Source: Planctomycetota bacterium
Lineage (GTDB): Bacteria; Planctomycetota; UBA1135; JACQFD01
NCBI GenBank assembly: GCA_016200225.1
Contig: JACQFD010000011.1
Coordinates: 1-64,000 of the forward strand
Direction: 5' to 3'
DNA length: 64,000 nucleotides
The notes beneath the pieces are model-generated. The model was not told where the DNA came from. It was given only the letters and a program-made list of their open reading frames with translations, and searched no databases. This document shows positions 42,494 to 50,072 of the stretch, one piece after another. The position numbers and the translations under genes were made by a program. Within the stretch, counting starts at the first letter, position 1. Each line of letters begins with the position of its first letter.

Positions 42494-44296
42494 ATGTGCG
42501 GCATCGCGGGTCTCGTTCCTTTCAAGCCGGGCGCCAGTACTCCGCCGCTCATGCGGCTCGAGCGCGCGGCTCTCGCGATGCGCTCGCGCGGCCCCGACGC
42601 GAGCTGGGTGGGGCGCCACGGTTCGTGCGCGCTTGCCACGACGCGCCTTGCCATCGTCGACCGCACCAAGTCGAGCGATCCGCCGATCTACGATCCGACG
42701 GGCCGCGTTTTATTGTTATATAACGGCGAATTATACGATTCGGACGCGCTGCGCGAAATATTACGAAAGAGGGGACATCGATTTCGATCGAAAGGCGACG
42801 GCGAAATCGTGCTCGCGGCGTATTTGGAGTATGGAATCCGGTTTCTAAGAGAAATCGACGGCATGTTCGCGCTCGCAATTGTAGATTTGCGCCAGAATGA
42901 TACGGATAAACTCGCGCCTCCGCGCGTGATCCTCGCGCGCGACCGGTTCGGCGAAAAACCGCTGCTGTTCGCGCGCGCGCCCGCCGGGGTCGCGTTCGCG
43001 TCGACGGCGGCGGCAATCCGAAAATTAGTATCGTCGGCCGAGATCAACCCCGAGTCGCTGGCGGCCGTGATGCGGCACGGTTTCATTCCGGGCGGCGCGA
43101 CGCCGCTTCGCGGAGTCTTTAGAATGCGCCCGGGAACCGCGCTCGTCGTCGCGAACGGCGAAATTGCGGTGTTTCCGTTCGCGGAAAAGATTATTTATGA
43201 AATGCCGGAGCAGGGAAAACTCGTTCCGCGGTTTTGGGAATTGTTACGAACGGCCGTGCGCCGCCGCGCGCGCAGCGACGCCGGCCTCGGATTATTCTTA
43301 TCGGGCGGCCTCGACTCGGCCGCGATCGGCTGCGCGCTCGTCGACGAGGGGATTCACGGCATCGCGTACACGGCCGGTTTTCGCGGCGTCGACGACGAGC
43401 GCGCGCTCGCCGCGTTGACCGCTAAATCGCTCGGACTTCGCCACGAATTTATAGAAATCGGGCCCGAGATTCTCGAATTGTGGGAACCGCTCACGCGCGA
43501 ACTCGGCGAACCGATCGCGAACGCGTCGATGTTAAATATCCACGCGCTCGCGAAACGCGCGTCGCGCGACGTAAAAGTTGTATTATCCGGGGAAGGCGGC
43601 GACGAACTGTTCGGCGGCTACCGTCGCGAACGCGCGTACTCGGCGATTGCAAATTTACAATTGCCGGGAATGTTACAAAAGGCGATGTCGCGCCTCCCGG
43701 GCGAGGCCGGCCGCGTCGGGCGCGCGCTCGCGCGCAAACCGGGCATTGGCCGCTATCAGGAATTGCGCGATCACGTGAGCGCCGCCGAAAACTGGCTTTT
43801 GCCCGATTTTAAGAAAGGCGACGCGGCCGCGGAGGAAGGCTTGCCGGGCGAGACGACGGCCGCCGATTCGGATTTATACAGTTATTTGCCGAACGATTTG
43901 TTATTTCGACTCGACGCGGCGACGATGGCGGCCTCGGTCGAGGCGCGCGCGCCGTTTCTCGATCCGCAGCTCGCGGATTTCGCGCGCGGACTTCCCAGTC
44001 GCGCGCGGCAGGGCGTGATGAGCGGCAAAAAATTAGTAAGAGAAGCGCTCGCGCCGCGCCTGCCCGAGGCCGTGATCGACGCGCGCAAGCGCGGATTCGG
44101 CGCGCCGCTTTCGAAGTGGTTTCGCGAAACGGATTACGCGGAGCGCGTTTTGTTAGATTCGCGCGGCGTCGCGCCGCCGCTCGACCGCGCGAAAGTGATA
44201 CGATTCCTGCGTGAACATAAAGACAAACGCGCCGATCATTCGTTATTGATCGCCCGCGCGATTGCCGTCGAATTGTTTCGAAGGACGATCGTTTAA
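42494..44296 (+). CDS. asnB: Asparagine synthase (glutamine-hydrolysing)
   Basis: AsnB transfers the amide nitrogen of glutamine to aspartate. I start it at the ATG at 42494 because the family requires the cysteine immediately after Met (MCGIAGLV) as glutaminase nucleophile. The 600 residues include RSRGPDASW, LLLYNGELYD and DGEIVLAAY in the glutaminase domain, then the synthetase P-loop FLSGGLDSAAIG and LSGEGGDELFGGYRRE. It may instead amidate another acid, as in the AsnB-like enzymes of glycan clusters, given the glycosyltransferase gene 12 bp downstream. No ribosome-binding site is visible. Confidence 0.93.
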   Translation: MCGIAGLVPFKPGASTPPLMRLERAALAMRSRGPDASWVGRHGSCALATTRLAIVDRTKSSDPPIYDPTGRVLLLYNGELYDSDALREILRKRGHRFRSKGDGEIVLAAYLEYGIRFLREIDGMFALAIVDLRQNDTDKLAPPRVILARDRFGEKPLLFARAPAGVAFASTAAAIRKLVSSAEINPESLAAVMRHGFIPGGATPLRGVFRMRPGTALVVANGEIAVFPFAEKIIYEMPEQGKLVPRFWELLRTAVRRRARSDAGLGLFLSGGLDSAAIGCALVDEGIHGIAYTAGFRGVDDERALAALTAKSLGLRHEFIEIGPEILELWEPLTRELGEPIANASMLNIHALAKRASRDVKVVLSGEGGDELFGGYRRERAYSAIANLQLPGMLQKAMSRLPGEAGRVGRALARKPGIGRYQELRDHVSAAENWLLPDFKKGDAAAEEGLPGETTAADSDLYSYLPNDLLFRLDAATMAASVEARAPFLDPQLADFARGLPSRARQGVMSGKKLVREALAPRLPEAVIDARKRGFGAPLSKWFRETDYAERVLLDSRGVAPPLDRAKVIRFLREHKDKRADHSLLIARAIAVELFRRTIV

Positions 44297-44307
44297 TTTT
44301 AATATAA

Positions 44308-45468
44308 ATGACTTGCCGGATTCTTATTGTACGAATCATCGCCCGGATGAACGTCGGCGGGCCCGCCCGGCAGATCATTGAACTCGCGAAAGGGCTCGCG
44401 CCGCGCGGATTCGATACGATTCTCGCGAGCGGACACCCGGACGCATGGGAGGGGAGCCTCCTCGACGCGGCGCGCGGCTGCCACGCGGAAATTGTGCATA
44501 TCCCCGGGCTCGGCGCGCGCGTGAATCCGGCCGACGACGCGCGCGCGTTCGCGGCGCTCGTGAAATTGTTACGTTCGCGAAAGCCGGATATCGTTCACAC
44601 GCACACGGCCAAGGCGGGCGCTCTCGGACGTGTCGCCGCGCGCTTCGCGCCGCGCGGCAAGCGCGTTCATACCTTTCACGGAACCGTATTTAATCATTAC
44701 TTTTCGGCGGCGAAGTCCAATTGGATCATGCGCGTCGAGCGCATGCTCGCGAAATCGACCGACCGCATCGTCGCCGTTTCGCACGCCGTCGCGGACGAGA
44801 TCGAACGGATCGGCGTCGACGCGGAAAAAATCCGCGTGATCGAGCCCGTGATCGATCTGGCGCCATTCTTAACGATCGAAAATCGCGCGGGCGGACTGCG
44901 CCGCGAATTGAATATTACCGACGATCAAAAACTGATCGGCTGGGTCGGCCGTTTTGTCAATATTAAGAATCCTGCGGCGTTCGTCGAGGCGGCCGCGCTC
45001 GCGGCGGCAAATCATCCAAAAGCGCGATTTGTCATGATCGGCGCAGGTCCGCTCGAACAGGAAACGCGCGCACTCGCGGCGAAACTCGGACTCGCGGAGA
45101 AAATCCACTTCGCCGGTCTGCGCGCGGACATGGAGCATGCGTACGCCGACCTCGATATTTTAGTAAACACCTCTGAAAAAGAGGGGATGCCGGTTTCCGT
45201 GCTCGAGGCGATGGCGGCCGGCGTCGTCGTCGTCGCGACGAATGTCGGCGGGACCGGCGAACTCGTCGCCGAAGACCGCAGCGGCTGGCTCGTGGAACCG
45301 GGCGACACGGCGGCGGTCGCGCGCTCCATCGGCCGCTGGTTCGAGTTTCCGAAGGCGTGGCGCGAGACGATGCGCGGCGTCGCCCGCGTGCGCGCGTCCG
45401 AGAAATTCGGCCTCGAGCGCGGCCTCGCGCGCCACGAACAGATGTATCGCGAACTTTTGGGCAGGTAA
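44308..45468 (+). CDS. Glycosyltransferase family 4
   Basis: A 386-residue GT-B fold enzyme. The N-terminal MNVGGPARQIIELAKGL is the sugar-acceptor glycine loop of family 4. HTHTAKAGALGR and HTFHGTVFNHY follow. The donor-binding C-terminal half has IGWVGRFVNIKNP and the E-x7-E motif in EKEGMPVSVLEAMAAG. It probably transfers a sugar from a nucleotide donor onto a lipid or glycan at the cytoplasmic face. The gene starts 12 bp after asnB, suggesting one transcript. A 163-bp palindromic element begins at its stop codon. Confidence 0.9.
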   Translation: MTCRILIVRIIARMNVGGPARQIIELAKGLAPRGFDTILASGHPDAWEGSLLDAARGCHAEIVHIPGLGARVNPADDARAFAALVKLLRSRKPDIVHTHTAKAGALGRVAARFAPRGKRVHTFHGTVFNHYFSAAKSNWIMRVERMLAKSTDRIVAVSHAVADEIERIGVDAEKIRVIEPVIDLAPFLTIENRAGGLRRELNITDDQKLIGWVGRFVNIKNPAAFVEAAALAAANHPKARFVMIGAGPLEQETRALAAKLGLAEKIHFAGLRADMEHAYADLDILVNTSEKEGMPVSVLEAMAAGVVVVATNVGGTGELVAEDRSGWLVEPGDTAAVARSIGRWFEFPKAWRETMRGVARVRASEKFGLERGLARHEQMYRELLGR

Positions 45469-45630
45469 ACCCGCATCATTCATGAATTCCACGAATTTGA
45501 CCGCGCATTGTGTAGTGAACTGCTTCGTTGCTCCTTCGACGAGACCGTTTCTCGGTCGCGCCGTCGTCGCGCCTCGCATTTCGCGACACACTGTCGGTCA
45601 TATTCGCAGACTTCATGAATAATGCGGGTT
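45468..45630. repeat. 163-bp near-palindromic element (MITE/REP-like)
   Basis: The outer ends, 45468-45486 and 45612-45630, are 19-base inverted repeats (AACCCGCAT...TTCATGAA) with one mismatch. Pairing continues inward imperfectly, for example GAATTTGACCG on the left against CGGTCATATTC on the right, to a tight hairpin at the centre (GACCG TTTCT CGGTC near 45548-45562). The whole element could fold into one long arm. It begins exactly at the glycosyltransferase stop codon and ends just before frataxin. I saw no second copy in this window. It has the form of a non-coding mobile or interspersed palindromic repeat. Confidence 0.75.
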
Positions 45631-45661
45631 GATTCGCTACCATGTCCGGCCCGCCCCGCCC

Positions 45662-45985
45662 ATGGATTCACAACAATTCCGATTGTTAGCAGATCAGTGC
45701 TTTTCGCGCCTTTCGAAAGCCTTCGACGACGTGGATCCCGACGATCTCGACGCGATGGCGGGCGACGGAATGCTGACGCTCGAATTCAAAGATAGATCGA
45801 AATTCATCATCAGCCGGCAGAGCGGCAATCATCAAATCTGGGTCGCCGCCGGCGCGCGCGCGTGGCACTATCGCCACGACGACGCGAGCGGCGCCTGGGT
45901 CGACGACAAAGACGGCCACGATTTTTACAAAAACGTCGCGGCGATCGTTTCCGCGAAACTCGGGCGGCCGTTGTCTATAAATTAG
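45662..45985 (+). CDS. cyaY: Frataxin-like protein CyaY
   Basis: Frataxin binds iron and modulates iron-sulfur cluster assembly by interaction with IscS. The 107-residue product from the ATG at 45662 shows the family order: acidic first helix with DDVDPDDLDAMAGDG, then the strand LTLEFKDRSKFIISRQSGNHQIWVAA (with the conserved N-x-Q-x-W), and HYRHDDASGAWVDDKDGHDFY. The longer frame adds 11 residues and would start in the palindromic repeat. As I know the family, CyaY is mainly proteobacterial and mitochondrial, so its presence in a planctomycete-like genome is unusual. No isc or suf genes are next to it. Confidence 0.9.
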   Translation: MDSQQFRLLADQCFSRLSKAFDDVDPDDLDAMAGDGMLTLEFKDRSKFIISRQSGNHQIWVAAGARAWHYRHDDASGAWVDDKDGHDFYKNVAAIVSAKLGRPLSIN

Positions 45986-46051
45986 ATTCGCGCCGCGAAT
46001 GTAAATTATTAATTATATTTTCTTATGATCGCAATCCAACCGTTTATTAAC

Positions 46052-48880
46052 ATGCAAAGAATCCTCCCGCTTTTCTTAATGATTCCCGCAGCCATGGCCG
46101 TTGTCCCAAAATCCGCCTCCGCTCAAAACGTGTTTCCCTATCCCGTGCAGCGTGAGACTCTCGACAACGGAATGAAAATTATCGTCATTCCGATGAAATC
46201 GGAGGGATTGGTCAGTTATTGGTCGGTCGTGCGCACGGGAAGCCGCGACGAGGTCGAAAAAGGCGTCACCGGTTTCGCGCATTTTTTCGAACATATGATG
46301 TTTCACGGCGGAAGGAAATTTCCCGGAAAGAAATATGATGAAACGGTGAACTCGCTCGGCGCCGACCAGAACGCGTCGACGTGGGACGACAAGACGGTTT
46401 ATCATTTATCGATCGCGAAGGAGGATCTCGCGACGGTGATCGATCTCGAATCGGACCGTTTCCAGTTCTTAACGTATGACGAGGGCGAATTCAAAACCGA
46501 GTCGGGCGCCGTTCACGGAGAATACAGAAAAGGGCGCACGAGTCCTTTTGAAGTGTTGCAAGAAGCGATGCAGGAGGCCGCCTTCGACGTCCATACCTAT
46601 CGGCATACCGTGATCGGTTACGAATCGGATATTAAGGATATGCCGAATCAATATAAATATTCAAAAACGTTCTTCGAGCGGTTTTACCGTCCGGAAAACG
46701 TGACGGTGTGCGTCGCGGGCGACGTCGATCCGAAGGCGGCGTTCGCGATGATCCGCGAGAAATACTCCAATTGGAAGAAAGGTTATGTCACGCCCGACGT
46801 GAAACCCGAGCCCGCCCAGACAAAGCAGCGCAGAATTAAAGTAGCGTTCGACGGGCAGACGCTGCCGATTCTGGCGATCGGTTTCAAGGGCGAACGATTT
46901 CTGCCGGACGACCGCACGATGCAGGCGGGGCGACTGCTCGACGATTTATGTTTCGGCGAGACGTCGCCTCTTTACAAAAAACTCGTCCTCGGCGAGCAGC
47001 GCGTCGAATCGTTACAAACGGATTTCGATAATAAACGCGATCCCGGACTCTGGACGGTCTACGCGCTCGTCAAGGACGCCGCGGACGCGCCGAACGTCGA
47101 AAAGGAAATATTCGGCGCGCTCGCGGACATCGCGAAAAACGGGGTTCCGGAGTCGCGCCTCAAGGAGGTGATTTCGCGCGTGAAATATCAATTCCTCACG
47201 TCGCTTTCGACGCCGGGGAATGTAAACGAACGCATCGCGCCGTACGTCGCCCTCACCGGAGACATGGATTGCATCGAAACGATGTACAAGACGCGCGACA
47301 AACTCACCGTCGACGATATTAAGAAAGCGGCGAATCTTTATTTTACTAATGAACGTAGCACGGTCGCGGTATTACGCTCGAAGGGCGACAATGCGCCCGC
47401 CGGCGACGACGGACCCGTGGCAACGGCGCATGGAACTTCGGTGCCGCTCGCGCCCGGTTCGATGATGATGATGGACGTTCCGAACGATCCGAATATTGTA
47501 ATTAAATTGTGGTTCAAGGTCGGAAGCCAGAACGATCCGCCAGGCAAGGAGGGACTCGCGTCGCTCACGGGCTCGCTGCTCGGCGAGGGCGGATCGAAAT
47601 CGCTGCCGTACGATCAGATTCTCGAAAAGTTATTTCCGATGGCGGCGAATTACGGTTCGAGCGTCGATCGGGAAATGACCGTGCTGACGGGATTCACGCA
47701 CCGCGATCATACCGATGCGTTCGTTAGACTTTTCGGCGACGCCGTCGCGAATCCCGGATTCCGCAAGGAGGATTTCGAACGTTTGCGCGACCGCGCCGTG
47801 AACGCCATCGAGAAAAACCTTCGCTACTCATCCGACGAGGAACTCGGCAAGGCCGTTCTTTACAATAGCATTTTCGAGGGGACGCCGTACGGTCCGTACG
47901 TCGACGGAACGGTGGCCGGATTAAAAGCGATCACGCTCGACGATGTTAAGAGTTTTTATCGCGAATATTACACGAGGAATAATTTACAAGTCGCGATCGG
48001 CGGCACGAAACCGGCCGATTTCGGCGTGGCCGTCGGCGCGGCGCTCGCGAATCTGCCGACCGGCGGACACGATCCGGTCGCCCGCTCGATTCCGAATTCC
48101 TTCGAGGGCCGGCACGTCACAATTGTACAAAAACCCGGTCCGTCGACGGCGATCAGTTTCGGTTTTCCGATCGATCTCGCGCGCGGCACGAAGGATTTCT
48201 ATGCATTGTCCGTCGCGCGGAGCTGGCTCGGCGAACACCGCAATTCGTTCAGCCATTTGTATCAAGTGATCCGCGAAAAGCGCGGCATGAACTACGGCGA
48301 TTATGCTTATATCGAGGCGTTTCCGGCCGGAGGATTTTTAAGTATGCCGCCGACCGGCGTCGGCCGCCGTTCGCAAATATTCGAAGTGTGGGTCCGCCCC
48401 GTTCCCGAGAAAAACGGATTGTTTGCATTGCGCGCGGCGTTGCGCGAAGTCGAACAACTCGTGCAGAGCGGCATGTCGAAGGAGGAATTCGAACGCGGGC
48501 GGAGTTTCCTTTCGAAGTATTCGTTACATTTCGCCGAATCGACGGCGGACCGTCTCGGTTACGCGATCGACGATAAATTTTATGGAACGGAAAATCATTT
48601 AAAACAATTCCGCTCGGCGATGCAAAGCGTGACGCTCGAGGACGTGAACGCGGCGATCAAGAAATATTTACAAATCAAAAATATTAAGATTGCGATCGTT
48701 ACCGAACACGCCGCCGATTTGCGCGACGCGATCGCGGCCGACGCGCCGAGTTCCGTTTCGTACCCGTCGGAGAAGGGGGCCGACATTCTCGCGGAGGACA
48801 AGATCATCGAGCGGCACCCGCTGCACGTGCCGGCCGCGAATATCCGGATCGTCCCGGTCGACGCCGTGTTCGAAAAATAA
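46052..48880 (+). CDS. M16 family zinc peptidase, two-repeat, exported
   Basis: Insulinase-type peptidases cut unfolded peptides inside a clamshell cavity. The product has a signal peptide (LPLFLMIPAAMAVVPKSASAQ) after the ATG at 46052, which I preferred over the ATG nine codons earlier. The first half has the inverted zinc motif HFFEH, with the downstream acidic cluster TESGAVHGEY that supplies the third ligand. Residues 480-950 form a second, degenerate M16 half (GLASLTGSLLGEG, no HxxEH). The 942 residues are typical for a two-domain-pair periplasmic member. Predicted location is the periplasm or cell surface. Confidence 0.92.
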   Translation: MQRILPLFLMIPAAMAVVPKSASAQNVFPYPVQRETLDNGMKIIVIPMKSEGLVSYWSVVRTGSRDEVEKGVTGFAHFFEHMMFHGGRKFPGKKYDETVNSLGADQNASTWDDKTVYHLSIAKEDLATVIDLESDRFQFLTYDEGEFKTESGAVHGEYRKGRTSPFEVLQEAMQEAAFDVHTYRHTVIGYESDIKDMPNQYKYSKTFFERFYRPENVTVCVAGDVDPKAAFAMIREKYSNWKKGYVTPDVKPEPAQTKQRRIKVAFDGQTLPILAIGFKGERFLPDDRTMQAGRLLDDLCFGETSPLYKKLVLGEQRVESLQTDFDNKRDPGLWTVYALVKDAADAPNVEKEIFGALADIAKNGVPESRLKEVISRVKYQFLTSLSTPGNVNERIAPYVALTGDMDCIETMYKTRDKLTVDDIKKAANLYFTNERSTVAVLRSKGDNAPAGDDGPVATAHGTSVPLAPGSMMMMDVPNDPNIVIKLWFKVGSQNDPPGKEGLASLTGSLLGEGGSKSLPYDQILEKLFPMAANYGSSVDREMTVLTGFTHRDHTDAFVRLFGDAVANPGFRKEDFERLRDRAVNAIEKNLRYSSDEELGKAVLYNSIFEGTPYGPYVDGTVAGLKAITLDDVKSFYREYYTRNNLQVAIGGTKPADFGVAVGAALANLPTGGHDPVARSIPNSFEGRHVTIVQKPGPSTAISFGFPIDLARGTKDFYALSVARSWLGEHRNSFSHLYQVIREKRGMNYGDYAYIEAFPAGGFLSMPPTGVGRRSQIFEVWVRPVPEKNGLFALRAALREVEQLVQSGMSKEEFERGRSFLSKYSLHFAESTADRLGYAIDDKFYGTENHLKQFRSAMQSVTLEDVNAAIKKYLQIKNIKIAIVTEHAADLRDAIAADAPSSVSYPSEKGADILAEDKIIERHPLHVPAANIRIVPVDAVFEK

Positions 48881-48914
48881 TATTTATATTCCGCGGACTC
48901 GAATTATATAAATC

Positions 48915-50048
48915 ATGGAATTTAACTTTTCGACGGGTCTCACGATCTGGATGCCCGCGATCGATCTCGACGACGCGGGCATGCCGCGGCGCGCGGATGC
49001 CGGCCCGCAGGAGCGCTCCATCGTGCGCTTCGTCGCGGGCATGCTCGCGCACTCGGGCCGCCGCACGCACCCGATCGTGCCGACGACGACGCTCGCCGAC
49101 GGATCGCGCGTCTGGATGCTGAACGGCCGCGCATGGACCGTCGAAGAATCGTATCAAGCGCCCGATGTCACGGGCGACACGCGCATCGCGTTCGGCACGG
49201 CGGATCTCGGCGAGAATTGTAAATTGAATTATACGGCGGTCGACCGATCTAATAAATCCGTGCTCTGGCAGGGTTCGATCGAGCGGAGCCGCGACGACTT
49301 TCCGCAATTATTAGTATTGTTCGCGCGCGCTCTCGACGCGACCATCCATCCGCAGCGCGCTCCGCTCAAGAACGAGGCGTGGCTCTCGGTGATTCCAACA
49401 AAAAAGCCGCGCGCTCTCTGGCACGCGATGGAGCTCGTCGACGCGCGCGAGGCGCTCGATCTAAAGATTCCGTTTGCGAATCCGCAGGCGATGTTCGACG
49501 CGTGCCTGAAGGCGACGGCCGCCGATCCGGGCAATTTATTTATTATAAGCCACGTGATGGAATTGTGCATTCGATGGATCGCCGAAAAACGCGGCGAATC
49601 CGCGCCGGTTTATGAAACATTAAGAAAAACCGCCGAATTGAATCCGTCGATCGCGCGTCTCGACGCCGCGGTCGCGGAATGCCGCCTCGCGGAGGAACAG
49701 TACGATCTGGCGCTCGCGGAGGCGCTGAAATACAACAATAAAGTCCAGGGTCCCGAGTCGGCGCATGCGGCCGAGCTGGCGGGCCGGATCTATGAAAAAA
49801 TGGACGATCCCGCCAAGGCCGCGTCGTCGTTCCGGCGCGCCGTGCAGGTCGACGCGCGCCGCAGCGTGTCGTGGCAGCATCTCGGTTTCCTCGCCGTTAA
49901 ATTAAACAAATGGGAGGAGGCGGAGACTTGCCTCGCGCGCGCGTGCGAGGCCATGCCGGGCAACCGCGAACTTGAGGAAAAGTTAAGTCGCGTCCGCGCG
50001 GAAGTTCTAAAGATTCGCGAACAGCGCGGTCCGCTGAAGCCCGGCTGA
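48915..50048 (+). CDS. TPR protein, probably cytoplasmic
   Basis: This 377-residue protein has no signal peptide. Its first ~130 residues form a beta-rich domain I do not recognise (FSTGLTIWMPAIDLDDAG, WQGSIERSRDDFP). The rest is helical, with TPR-like units towards the end: QYDLALAEALKYNNKV, HAAELAGRIYEKMDDPAKAASSFRRAVQVD and WQHLGFLAVKLNKWEEAETCLARA. It lies 34 bp after the M16 peptidase with an AT-rich leader (TTATATAAATC) and may be cotranscribed. No function is assigned. Confidence 0.75.
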   Translation: MEFNFSTGLTIWMPAIDLDDAGMPRRADAGPQERSIVRFVAGMLAHSGRRTHPIVPTTTLADGSRVWMLNGRAWTVEESYQAPDVTGDTRIAFGTADLGENCKLNYTAVDRSNKSVLWQGSIERSRDDFPQLLVLFARALDATIHPQRAPLKNEAWLSVIPTKKPRALWHAMELVDAREALDLKIPFANPQAMFDACLKATAADPGNLFIISHVMELCIRWIAEKRGESAPVYETLRKTAELNPSIARLDAAVAECRLAEEQYDLALAEALKYNNKVQGPESAHAAELAGRIYEKMDDPAKAASSFRRAVQVDARRSVSWQHLGFLAVKLNKWEEAETCLARACEAMPGNRELEEKLSRVRAEVLKIREQRGPLKPG

Positions 50049-50072
50049 TCGATCGCGGAGTCGGCTTTCTTA

